The notes under the pieces are model-generated. The model worked only from the letters and a program-made list of their open reading frames with translations, had not been told where the DNA came from and did not search any database. From assembly GCA_030849465.1 (NCBI GenBank), contig JARVLF010000002.1, forward strand, positions 372,001-436,000: a stretch of 64,000 bases of DNA, in the 5' to 3' direction. Positions within the stretch are counted from its first letter, which is position 1. Every line of letters starts with the position of its first letter. Shown here one piece after another: positions 1-8,084 of this stretch. Made by a program: the position numbers and the translations under genes. The DNA comes from Moesziomyces globuligerus. Lineage: Eukaryota; Basidiomycota; Ustilaginomycetes; Ustilaginales; Ustilaginaceae.

Positions 1-810
1 ATCGTCTTCCTCGCCGGCAAGGGCGACGGCAACATCCGCTACTACGAGCTCGAAAACGACGAGCTGCACTACCTCACCGAGTCCAAGTCGAGCGAGCCCC
101 AGCGCGGCCTCACGTTTGTCGCGCGTCGCTTCCTCGCCACCGAGGACAACGAGATCGCAAAGGCGTACAAGATCACCGGCACCACCATCCAGCCCGTCTC
201 GTTCTGCGTCCCGCGCAAGGCAGAGTCGTTCCAGTCCGACATCTTCCCGCCCGCGCCGAGCGCCGTGCCGGCGCTGACCGCCACCGACTTTTTTGCCGGC
301 AAGCGTGCTCCGCCCAACCTCATCAGCCTCGAGACCGGTCAGGGCGTCAGCAGCAACGCTGCGGTTCCCAAGCCCGTCTCGGGTACGGCGACGCCCACGG
401 CAACTGCACCTGCACCTGCACCTGCACCGGCACCTGCGGCTGCACCGGCACCTGCGGCTGCGGCTTCGGCGCCGGCGCCTGCGCCCGTTCAGCGCGCAGC
501 TTCGCCCTTCAAGGCGTCGGCGGCGGCTACGACGTTTGTCGCGCCGGCACACGACGGCGTCGCGCGCACCGAGGCCAAGACGACGTTTGCTGCGCTCAGG
601 CAGGAGCCTACGCCGACGCCCGCCGCGGGCGCCGCCGAGAAGAACGCCACCCAGCCCGAGGCGGACGAGGTCAAGAGGCTCGCCGAGCTCGTCGAGACGC
701 TCCGTACGCAGGTCGAGCAGCGCGATACGCGCATCCGTCAGCTCGAGGCCGAAAACGAAACGCTCAAGACCAACCAAGCCAAAGCCCGCGACGCTCTACT
801 CAACCTCTAA
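1..810 (+). CDS. Coronin, C-terminal part (5' end outside the window)
   Basis: The frame is open from the first base and ends with TAA at 808-810, giving the last 269 residues of a coronin, an actin-binding WD-repeat protein of the cortical cytoskeleton and endocytic patches. The first 90 residues carry the signature that closes the coronin propeller (GKGDGNIRYYE near residue 8, then an FFAGKRAPP-like stretch near residue 95). Residues about 125-165 form an Ala/Pro-rich linker. The last 50 residues are a heptad-like, charged coiled coil (LAELVETLRTQVEQRD...), the usual coronin trimerisation or Arp2/3-contact region. No intron is seen in this part. The gene converges on the oligoribonuclease gene, whose stop lies 82 bp downstream. 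The identification is firm; the missing N-terminus cannot be judged. Confidence 0.9.
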   Translation: MVFLAGKGDGNIRYYELENDELHYLTESKSSEPQRGLTFVARRFLATEDNEIAKAYKITGTTIQPVSFCVPRKAESFQSDIFPPAPSAVPALTATDFFAGKRAPPNLISLETGQGVSSNAAVPKPVSGTATPTATAPAPAPAPAPAAAPAPAAAASAPAPAPVQRAASPFKASAAATTFVAPAHDGVARTEAKTTFAALRQEPTPTPAAGAAEKNATQPEADEVKRLAELVETLRTQVEQRDTRIRQLEAENETLKTNQAKARDALLNL

Positions 811-892
811 AACCCCTATCCCTCTTCTGTGCGGTTAGATGGTATACATCGGGTGATGAATTGTAACACCGCTGTCACTTTTTTTTTTCTGC

Positions 893-1927
893 CTACTGAG
901 ATGGTGAGTGTGGTGGGGGAGGGAGTTGGGAGGGAGGGGGTTTGAAGAGATGGGTTCGGTAGAAGGAGAGTTCTGCGATGCTGGATTGGATATCGTAGAG
1001 TGCGCGGTGGGATTGGTGTTTGGAGGTGGAGGTGCTGGAGGTGTTGGGGGGGTGGGAAAAAAGTGCTTGGGGGCCGTACCATCTTTTGGCGAGTTCCTTG
1101 ATCGAGCTCACGTCGACGATGCGGTAGTGGAGGTGACGGACGAGCTCGGGCAGTTCCTTGACGAGAAACACCTTGTCCGCGTGCACCGTGTTGCCTGCCA
1201 GGCACGCCGTGTTGGGCGTGGGCACTCGGTCTCGCACGTAGGCGAGCACCGCGGCTCGAACCGACGCATGTGGATACGACTCGCTCTCGCTCTGACATGC
1301 TGCAGTCAAACCCGACGATCCGTGTTGCTTCACACACCTACAACCACCACCACCCAGCATTACCAAACCATCAGCACTCTCGGTACTTTCGGTACTCTCG
1401 GTACTCTCGGTCTTCATCTTGGTTGATTGGGGGGTTTGGGGGTTTGCTTACCAGTCGTTCATGTTGTCGAGGACGTGTTTGGGCGTGTGGATGACGTAGC
1501 TCACGCCTGCATCGAGCGGGTTGAGGTCGCCATCGGTAACGATGCAGGCGATCTCGAGCAGTCGATCGCCGCGCTCAATGTCGAGCCCCGTCATCTCGCA
1601 GTCGATCCACACCAACGGCCCATCTGCCGCCTTCAACCTGCGCGTCGCCGCCGGCGGTGGTATCAAAGACATCTTGGGTATTGAAGAGATCTCAGACACC
1701 GGAGACGTCCGAGACGTCGTGCAGCTGGTTGGTTTGACGAGTCGTCGGGGTTGTACAAGCCGTCGCAGCGCGCTCCAGATCGATCTTCCGGATCCTCCGG
1801 ATGCTCGTGCCGACGTCGTGAGGCCACGTACCAATGCCGGTGCAGACAGCGCAGTCGGTGTGATCGAGGCGGTTCGGGTTGGAAGGATGGATGGTGCGCG
1901 AAGCAGACGAGGTCGTAGACCCGCCAT
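893..1927 (-). CDS. REX2: Oligoribonuclease, mitochondrial-type (REX2/Orn family)
   Basis: DEDDh 3'-5' exonuclease that degrades very short RNA oligomers. Two exons: 1452-1927 and 893-1337, joined through a 114-bp intron (donor gtaagc, acceptor ttgtag). The join rebuilds NDW|CVKQH, as expected in the family. Exon 1 shows the first acidic motif WIDCEMTGLD. Exon 2 has the HADKVFLVKELPEL stretch, HYRIVDVSS and the final SHRALYDI(Q) motif. The first ~90 residues are rich in Arg, Ser and Ala without acidic clusters, which fits a mitochondrial presequence. A second in-frame Met (MSLIPPP) just before the catalytic domain could give a cytosolic form; this is inference. The intron holds a four-copy 9-bp repeat. 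The 5' end lies 250 bp from the SEC14-like stop on the same strand. Confidence 0.9.
1376..1411 (+). repeat. 9-bp minisatellite in the REX2 intron
   Basis: Four tandem copies of actctcggt (one with a t for c change) lie inside the intron of the oligoribonuclease gene. The unit length of nine keeps frame, but the sequence is intronic. Confidence 0.8.
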
Positions 1928-2177
1928 GCGTCCGAGTCGGGCTTATATATCCAAAGTCGGTGGATGAAAACCAAGCCGAGCGGCCAAGGGGCAAGGGCCT
2001 CGACCTCGAGTCCGAGGCGCACGGGCGCAGCGCAAATTTCCCAAAACGCAGGGTCCACTTTCAGCCGCTTGGACTCATGCTTCGAGCTTAAGCCTCACTC
2101 TGTTGCAGCTTTGCGCACCAGGCACACCCACCCACTCAGCCGGTCCGCACAAGCCAACTCAAGTCTGTATTGCAGTG

Positions 2178-4040
2178 TCAGCTGGCGGCTTGCGTGTCGC
2201 CGTCGCGCGGATTCATGGCAGCCATCTGGCTCGGATGCACAGGGATCGCCTCGTCAAAGGCTACGCTCTCGGCGCCACTCTCGGGCCGCGACCTCGCCGT
2301 CTGCGCCACCGAGCTCACCCTTGCCTCGTCTTGCTCCCCTACACTGCCTACAGCCGCGGCATGCGCTGCGGATTTCCTGGCGCTGGGTGGATCGTCGAGC
2401 CTCGACCTGGACGCGTGCAGTTTGGCCGCCGAAGCGGCGGAAGCCGACCGAGGATGTGCAGCGTCGAGCTCAGCGAGATTGCGTTCGAGCACTGCCAACG
2501 AGGTGCCCTCGCCCAGCACCTGGTGTTCGGTGGTGCCGTCGACGGTGGTGTAGGTCCAGCGGATGATGCCCTCGTCGTCGGTGACGCCCCAGCGGTCGTA
2601 CTTGAGCGTACCGACAACGTAGGGCTTGAGCCTCAACCAGGCTACGCGCACCTTGGTCGCGAGGATGTCGCGGTTGGCGCGTAGACTCGCCACGCCCTCG
2701 GGCTCCCAATCCTCGTCGTCGGGCGTCTCGTCGTCCCTGTGATGGCGGGCGAATCGAGGTCGGACTCTGGACGCCTTTGCATCCGAGAGCGCCGCATCGG
2801 AATAGGCACGCGCGAGCGCACGCGTTGCATACTCAAACTCGATGCACGCATCGCGGTAGAGCGTCTCGACGCGCTGCGCCGCCTGCACGTCGTCGTGCCT
2901 CGCATTCTCGCCCGGCTCGGGCACGGGGTATTGGAAGCTCCAATCGAGCTTGCCGTGCATCGTCGACTGCGGCAGATGCTCTGCGGGCACGTGGTCGCGA
3001 AGCTCGTCCACATTCCAGGTGAGATGCACCTTGTCGCGTACGACCGGATCGAGCAGAGGTCGAAGGATGGACCAGATGGGCTTAAAGATCCAGGGTGCGC
3101 CGTGGACGTAGACGCGAGCGAGGGTTTCCGGGTAGAACGACTCCATGGTCTTTGCCATGAAGAGGACGATGCTCCAGTCCATGTTGCGGATGCCAAAGCC
3201 GGTGAGGTTGAAGATGACCACCTTGCGTTCGACGGGCGGCGGCATGAGGAGCTGCAGCGTCTCCTGCATGAGGATGACGCCGCGCTTGAGTTCGTCTGCG
3301 GTCTGGTTGGACGAGTAGTGCGAACCGACCTCGATAAAGTAGACGGGCTCGCCCGCCGCGGTGGCGCCGCGGATGTACGAGATGCCGTTGTTCATGATGT
3401 TGAAGCCGCCGCGCGTCTGGGTGAGGCCGAGTTCGGCCGACTTCATGATGTGCGAGACGTTGTACTGCACGCGGAAGGCGCACGTGCTGCCGATGATGGC
3501 GAGCGCGCGGTCCACGTCCCACTTGCGCGCGCGGAGGCAGCGGAGCATGTAGGCGTCCGGATGTTCGCCCTTGACGATGGCCCAGAACTCGCGCCTGAGC
3601 GCTGCGCCGCCGTGCTGAAGCAGGAAGGTGTGCATCTCGTTGCTCTCCTCGAGATGGCGCAGATGCTCCTTGAGCCGACCGTCCTTGGGGACCGTCGAGG
3701 CATCCGCTGCATCCGAAGCGTCGGCGTGCGCGGCGGTGCGCAGCTGATCGTGCGAGGTGGAGGCGGAGCTCGCATTGGATGCGGGTTCGGACGCCGTCGT
3801 CGCGCGGTGCTTTCTCGGCTTGGCTCTGCGCGTCGAATCGTTCGAAGCGCGTTGAGCTCCCACGGGGGCAGCGGCAGCGGAAGGGTCGGGGGTGCGGATC
3901 GAATCGGACGAGTGCGACGAGATCTCGCAGAGGCGGAGGAAGCGACGCCAGAGCTTGAAGAGCGCAAGCGTCTGCGAGGGCGTGAGGTTGGCGCGGTAGC
4001 CCGGCGAGTGCAGGTAGTCGACTGCTGTCGAGTCGACCAT
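2178..4040 (-). CDS. SEC14-like CRAL-TRIO domain protein
   Basis: 620-residue protein of the Sec14 phosphatidylinositol/lipid-transfer superfamily. Residues about 150-190 form the CRAL-TRIO-N helical part (YMLRCLRARKWDVDRAL). Residues 225-365 form the lipid-binding CRAL-TRIO domain, with VVIFNLTGFG, YPETLARVYVHGAPWIFKPIW and DPVVRDKVHL in the expected order. Residues 45-115 are Ser/Ala-rich and probably disordered. The C-terminal 200 residues are not recognised and end in a low-complexity Ala/Ser stretch. I chose the ATG at 4040 (MVDSTAVDYL) because the frame further upstream lacks another convincing Met. The N-terminus (GYRANLTPSQ) resembles fungal Sec14-like proteins. No intron is seen. The gene is divergent from PanB, with 635 bp between the starts. 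Which Sec14 subclass it belongs to is not settled. Confidence 0.85.
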   Translation of the reverse strand: MVDSTAVDYLHSPGYRANLTPSQTLALFKLWRRFLRLCEISSHSSDSIRTPDPSAAAAPVGAQRASNDSTRRAKPRKHRATTASEPASNASSASTSHDQLRTAAHADASDAADASTVPKDGRLKEHLRHLEESNEMHTFLLQHGGAALRREFWAIVKGEHPDAYMLRCLRARKWDVDRALAIIGSTCAFRVQYNVSHIMKSAELGLTQTRGGFNIMNNGISYIRGATAAGEPVYFIEVGSHYSSNQTADELKRGVILMQETLQLLMPPPVERKVVIFNLTGFGIRNMDWSIVLFMAKTMESFYPETLARVYVHGAPWIFKPIWSILRPLLDPVVRDKVHLTWNVDELRDHVPAEHLPQSTMHGKLDWSFQYPVPEPGENARHDDVQAAQRVETLYRDACIEFEYATRALARAYSDAALSDAKASRVRPRFARHHRDDETPDDEDWEPEGVASLRANRDILATKVRVAWLRLKPYVVGTLKYDRWGVTDDEGIIRWTYTTVDGTTEHQVLGEGTSLAVLERNLAELDAAHPRSASAASAAKLHASRSRLDDPPSARKSAAHAAAVGSVGEQDEARVSSVAQTARSRPESGAESVAFDEAIPVHPSQMAAMNPRDGDTQAAS

Positions 4041-4675
4041 GTTGGATGCGATGCAGATGAAGGTCGTGTGTTGGGTCCATGCGCTGCCGAGTCGGAAGCC
4101 TTTGGCCCTCGTCGTTGGCTCTCGAGGATTCTCAGAATAGCATTTCCGCGCCAGCCAGGCCGCACGTCGCACGTCGCAACGCTGTTAGAGTTTGAGTTGG
4201 CGCGCACAGCCTGCGCCTAGCTCCGTGCGAGCAAGCAAGGCGCTTGCCGCCCCGCCCGCGCTCGCTTGGCCCGCACCCAAACCTTGGTGCGGTTCTCGCC
4301 GCCACCCTGGATCTGGCGCAGCGGGCCCGCCGAGATAGATGAACCTCTGAGCTTGACTGCGCATACGCAGGAACGAGCGCATGTGCGTAAGTGAGTGATG
4401 CGCAGTCGGCCTTTTCTTTTTGGCTCTGGTTCCGGCTTCGGATCGCAAGTGCGCCTGGTTGCCGGTCGCTAGGAAAATGCAAAGAAATGAAATCTGCGAA
4501 TCACCAAAAATGTGGAGAATCCACGCGCCAACGGCAAGAAGAAACAGCAAGAAAAAGGCGCAGACGACCGCAACCCGCTTTCTTTGCCTCTTCCATAGCC
4601 GGACCGCTTTGGCACTCGCACTCGCACTTGCACTTGCCTCGCTTCTTCCACCACCACCACTCCCTCCAAATCAGA
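4041..4675. other. Divergent intergenic region, SEC14-like / PanB
   Basis: 635 bp between two divergently transcribed genes. It should hold both promoters and leaders. I see no clear TATA box, no RNA gene and no conserved ORF. The last 100 bp before the PanB start are C/T-rich (cactcgcact, ccaccaccac), as is common just upstream of fungal starts. Confidence 0.6.
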
Positions 4676-6034
4676 ATGGCGTCGACGGCTGGCGGCATCG
4701 CCCGCATCCAGCTGCGCCAGTTCGTGACCGCGAGCACCGTCGTCTCGACACCCTCGTGCTCCTACACCACCACCCCCACTCGCTCCCCCGCGCCTAACGC
4801 CAGCCGCACCACGGCCAGGCGTGCTACCAGGCGTGCGACCAGTGGTGCGACCAGTGGTGCGACCAGCGGTGCGACCAGCGGTGCGACCAGGGGCTTTGCG
4901 TCGTCGGCGAGCATGGCAAGCTCGTGGCCGACTGGAGCGGGCGCGCATGCAGAGGGCCAGGCCAAGGGCAAAGCCAAGCCGACTCGCGCTGTCGGGGCGG
5001 TGGAGATGCCCGTGGCGCAGCGCAGCAAGACGATCGCCGACCTGCACGCGCTCAAGCACGCCACGCCGGCGGTGCCCATCGTGTGCCTCACGGCGTACGA
5101 CTATCCGACCGCGCTCTCGCTGCGCGCGGCGCCCGTCGACCTGTGCCTCGTCGGCGACTCGCTCGCCAACGTCGCGCTCGGCCTCGCCTCGACCCAGCCG
5201 CTCTCGCTCGACGCCATGATCCACCACTGCCAGGCCGTCAAGCGCGCCATCGACTCGCCGCTCCTCGCCACCTCGCTCCAACACATCGACGTGCCGCCGC
5301 CGCCGCTCGTCATCGCCGATCTGCCGTTCGGCGCCACGCTCGGCTCGATCGACGCGGCGACGCAGGCGGTGGTGCGGCTCGTCCAGGAGTCTGGCGTGGA
5401 TGGCGTCAAGATCGAAGGCGCGCACGAGGTCGTACCGCTCATCCAGAGGCTCGCTGCCTACGGCGTGCCCGTGATGGGCCATGTCGGTCTGCAGCCGCAG
5501 CGCATCGCTTCCACTTCGGGTTATCGAGTCCAGGGCAGGACGGCGCACGAGGCACACGCCATCCTCGAGGCTTCGCTCGAGTTGCAGCGCGCCGGCTGCT
5601 TTGCCATCGTGCTCGAATGCATCCCCACGCGTCTCGGAGAGCACATCAGCCAGCGCCTCGACATCCCCACCATCGGCATCGGCGCAGGCAGCAAGACCGA
5701 CGGCCAGATCCTCGTCATGAACGACATGCTCGCTGACCTCACCAGCCCCTCGCACATCCTCGCCGCGCTCGCCCCGCAATCGTCCACCCGCGACCCGCCC
5801 GAGCCGGACCGACACGCCTGCCCAAACACCAGCCCGCTCACGCCCTCGCCGCCCAAGTTCGTCCGCTCCTTCTGCACGCCTGCCACCACATCCATCGGCG
5901 CGCTGCGCATCGCCGCCGTCCAGGCCTACACCCACGCCGTCCGTGATCGCTTCTTCCCCAACGACGACGCTGAAGCCTACAAGATCAAGTCGGACGAATG
6001 GAACGCCTTTCTCGACCTCGCACGCACCCTGTAG
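4676..6034 (+). CDS. ECM31: 3-methyl-2-oxobutanoate hydroxymethyltransferase (ketopantoate hydroxymethyltransferase)
   Basis: 452-residue PanB-family enzyme that transfers a hydroxymethyl group from 5,10-methylene-tetrahydrofolate to 2-oxoisovalerate, the first committed step to pantothenate and CoA. Family motifs are in order: LTAYDYPTA, the metal-site VGDSLANV, VIADLPFG, VKIEGAHE, MGHVGLQPQ, the catalytic-loop VLECIP and IGIGAGSKTDGQ. The start at 4676 gives about 105 residues before the catalytic core, rich in Arg, Ser, Thr and Ala and fitting a mitochondrial presequence. That leader contains a six-copy 12-bp repeat. A 30-residue Pro/Asp-rich insert near residue 370 separates the core from the C-terminal helices (KFVRSFC... 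SDEWNAFL). No intron. It converges on the Zn2Cys6 gene with 90 bp between the stops. Confidence 0.93.
   Translation: MASTAGGIARIQLRQFVTASTVVSTPSCSYTTTPTRSPAPNASRTTARRATRRATSGATSGATSGATSGATRGFASSASMASSWPTGAGAHAEGQAKGKAKPTRAVGAVEMPVAQRSKTIADLHALKHATPAVPIVCLTAYDYPTALSLRAAPVDLCLVGDSLANVALGLASTQPLSLDAMIHHCQAVKRAIDSPLLATSLQHIDVPPPPLVIADLPFGATLGSIDAATQAVVRLVQESGVDGVKIEGAHEVVPLIQRLAAYGVPVMGHVGLQPQRIASTSGYRVQGRTAHEAHAILEASLELQRAGCFAIVLECIPTRLGEHISQRLDIPTIGIGAGSKTDGQILVMNDMLADLTSPSHILAALAPQSSTRDPPEPDRHACPNTSPLTPSPPKFVRSFCTPATTSIGALRIAAVQAYTHAVRDRFFPNDDAEAYKIKSDEWNAFLDLARTL
4821..4892 (+). repeat. 12-bp in-frame minisatellite in the PanB leader
   Basis: Six tandem copies of a 12-bp unit of the form gtgcgaccagtg encode a repeated Ala-Thr-Ser-Gly/Arg tetrapeptide in the presumed mitochondrial presequence of PanB. 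Copies differ by one to three bases. Frame is kept whatever the copy number. Confidence 0.85.
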
Positions 6035-6124
6035 AAACCTCGCTCCATCACGGTCCAAACCTTCTCTTTCCGTTTTCCCCACTGGGAATCAGCTTACAAT
6101 GCGTGTTGTGTGTGTGGGGGGGTG

Positions 6125-6832
6125 TTATGGTTGGTGGGGGATGAAGCGGCGGACCCAGTCTTCGTCTGTCTGGTTGCCGCCGAACTGGATTTCGAATCCG
6201 CCGAGCGCAGCGTTTGGATCCGCTCCACGCGGGACGAGGCCACGGTTCAACGAGCTGCCACCCTTGCCTGACGAGAGCAGAGGTTCGCGTGGCTGGGGCG
6301 GTGGTTGTTGGTCCTCTGCGCGGCTCTGCGCCACATGCGTAGGAGGCAGAGCGAGGTCGACGTCCGACTCCTCCGTCGCCTCGTCCAGCACCTTGTTCTC
6401 CACCTCGTCCCTCGAAGCCATTGATGTCCATTCGGCTGCGCGCACGCGCGCACGCAGCGCACTGCCCAACCAGTGCTCCCGCCACGCACGCCGCTCCGCC
6501 TCCGAGGCGGTCGAGACCCGGTCGAGCTGCCGCGCATCCAGCGCCGGGTTTCGCTGCAGCACCAAGCCCAGCAGCGTCTCGAGCGTGGTGATGTGGTGTT
6601 CGAGTTTGGGCCGTAGACCTTGCGTGGGGCCGCGCTTGCGTTCGGGTCGCAGATACGTGCACGCGCGACCGAGCTGCGCACAAAACGTACAGATCGGATG
6701 CACACCATCGCACCGATCCTTCTTCAGGAAGCACTGGTCGCACGCGCGCGACACGCGCTTCCGCTTCTTCCCCGCCTCTCCCTCACCCTTCCCTGCAGAC
6801 GTCGACGCCGATGAAGCTCCCGGTGGTGACAT
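6125..6832 (-). CDS. Small Zn2Cys6 (zinc cluster) protein, putative transcription factor
   Basis: 235-residue protein with a canonical fungal Zn(II)2Cys6 binuclear cluster: C31-x2-C34-x6-C41-x6-C48-x2-C51-x6-C58, preceded by a basic KKRKRVSR patch that would serve in DNA contact and nuclear import. A short segment after the cluster (residues about 70-95, LRPKLEHHITTLETLLGLVL) looks like the usual linker and dimerising coiled coil. Most zinc-cluster regulators carry a large middle homology region; this one stops at 235 residues with no such domain, and I see no splice donor near the end that would extend it. It may act as a short regulator, or the model may be incomplete. The target is unknown. 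It is divergent from the ceramidase gene (162 bp between starts). Confidence 0.8.
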   Translation of the reverse strand: MSPPGASSASTSAGKGEGEAGKKRKRVSRACDQCFLKKDRCDGVHPICTFCAQLGRACTYLRPERKRGPTQGLRPKLEHHITTLETLLGLVLQRNPALDARQLDRVSTASEAERRAWREHWLGSALRARVRAAEWTSMASRDEVENKVLDEATEESDVDLALPPTHVAQSRAEDQQPPPQPREPLLSSGKGGSSLNRGLVPRGADPNAALGGFEIQFGGNQTDEDWVRRFIPHQP

Positions 6833-6994
6833 GGTACAGGATCGTGGTGGCAGAGGCCGAGCGCAAGCAACGCCGTGAGTTGGCCGTGAGTTTTTGACGC
6901 AAGTTCAACGCGTTTGGGTCGAGCCGAATCCCGAAGTCTTGTGCGAGCAAAGCGACTTTGCGTGAAAGCCTCGCTGCGCATCCAAGAACCGAGC

Positions 6995-7918
6995 ATGTCG
7001 TCCGACCACCATCAAGCTGTCATGTCGTGGTACAAGGAGCCGCATCCTGTGGCCGAGGGATACTGGGGGCCCATCACATCGACGCTCGTGTGGTGCGAGC
7101 AAAAGTATCGCTGGTCGCGCTTTGTCGCCGAGCCGGTCAACACGCTGACCAATGCGTTTTTCATCGCCCTCTCGCTCTACGGCTACCGAGCCTCTCGTCG
7201 CCAACGTCTGCTGCTCCGCTATGCGCTCTGTCATCTCGGCGTAGCGCTGGTAGGATTCGGCTCAGCCTGGTTCCACGCAACGCTGCAGTACTCTACGCAA
7301 CTCCTCGACGAACTGCCCATGATCTACGTCAGCGCCCACCTCACCTACTGCGTCTGCGAAACCGCAAAGCTCCACACCAAACCCAGGTTTCGAATCCTCC
7401 TCCCCGCGCTCCTCGTCATCATGGTCACGGGGATCACCGCCGTGTATCTCGCCAATGGCAATCCCGTCTTTCACCAGTGCGCATATGCCGCCATTCAACT
7501 GCTCTCCACCTCGCGCGTCGTCTACCTCCTCACCCAACCCAACAGCCCCTTCCACAGCCCCGAGGGCAGGAAACGCAAACAGGAGATCCAGAGACTCTAC
7601 GCGTTTGGAGCGGCGATCTTCATCGCTGGGTTTGCGATCTGGAACGTGGACAACATCTTTTGCTTCCAGCTACGATCCGCGCGTCGGCGCGTCGGTTACC
7701 CCTGGGCCGTCCTGCTCGAAGGCCACGGGTGGTGGCACATCCTCACCGGCTACGGCGCCTACTGCCTCATCACCGCAGGCACCCTGCTCGCCGTCTCGTA
7801 CAAGGAATCGCCCGACAACTTTGCCCTCTCCAACGCCGTCTTCCCCATCGTCCAGCGCCGAGCCGACTACAAGCCCAAGACGCACAAGCACCCCAGATCC
7901 AAATCCAAAGCCTCCTAG
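6995..7918 (+). CDS. Alkaline ceramidase (YPC1/YDC1/ACER family)
   Basis: 307-residue multi-pass membrane hydrolase that cleaves (phyto/dihydro)ceramide to a long-chain base and fatty acid in the ER or Golgi. The N-terminus GYWGPITSTLVWCEQKY is typical of the family and sets the start at 6995 (MSSDHHQ). Conserved metal-site residues are visible: S-x2-FH in GSAWFHATLQ, the acidic residue in LLDELPM, and the paired histidines in GHGWWHILTGYG. About seven hydrophobic segments are present, for example residues near 45-60, 75-95, 105-120, 135-150, 205-225 and 250-270. The C-terminus is Lys-rich (KPKTHKHPRSKSK), consistent with a cytosolic retention tail. No intron. It converges on the GH10 gene (166 bp between stops). 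Confidence 0.92.
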   Translation: MSSDHHQAVMSWYKEPHPVAEGYWGPITSTLVWCEQKYRWSRFVAEPVNTLTNAFFIALSLYGYRASRRQRLLLRYALCHLGVALVGFGSAWFHATLQYSTQLLDELPMIYVSAHLTYCVCETAKLHTKPRFRILLPALLVIMVTGITAVYLANGNPVFHQCAYAAIQLLSTSRVVYLLTQPNSPFHSPEGRKRKQEIQRLYAFGAAIFIAGFAIWNVDNIFCFQLRSARRRVGYPWAVLLEGHGWWHILTGYGAYCLITAGTLLAVSYKESPDNFALSNAVFPIVQRRADYKPKTHKHPRSKSKAS

Positions 7919-8084
7919 ACATGTATACAACCCCCTCTAGAACATAGATACTCAATCACCATCCCGAACAAGCACGCTGCGAGAGGGGGAAAAGGGGGGA
8001 TGGCATTTCGAAAGACGCACACGTGTGCGAGAGAAGAAGAGAAAGGAAAGCGTGGACAGAGAGAGAGAAAAGGGCGAGGCGGGT

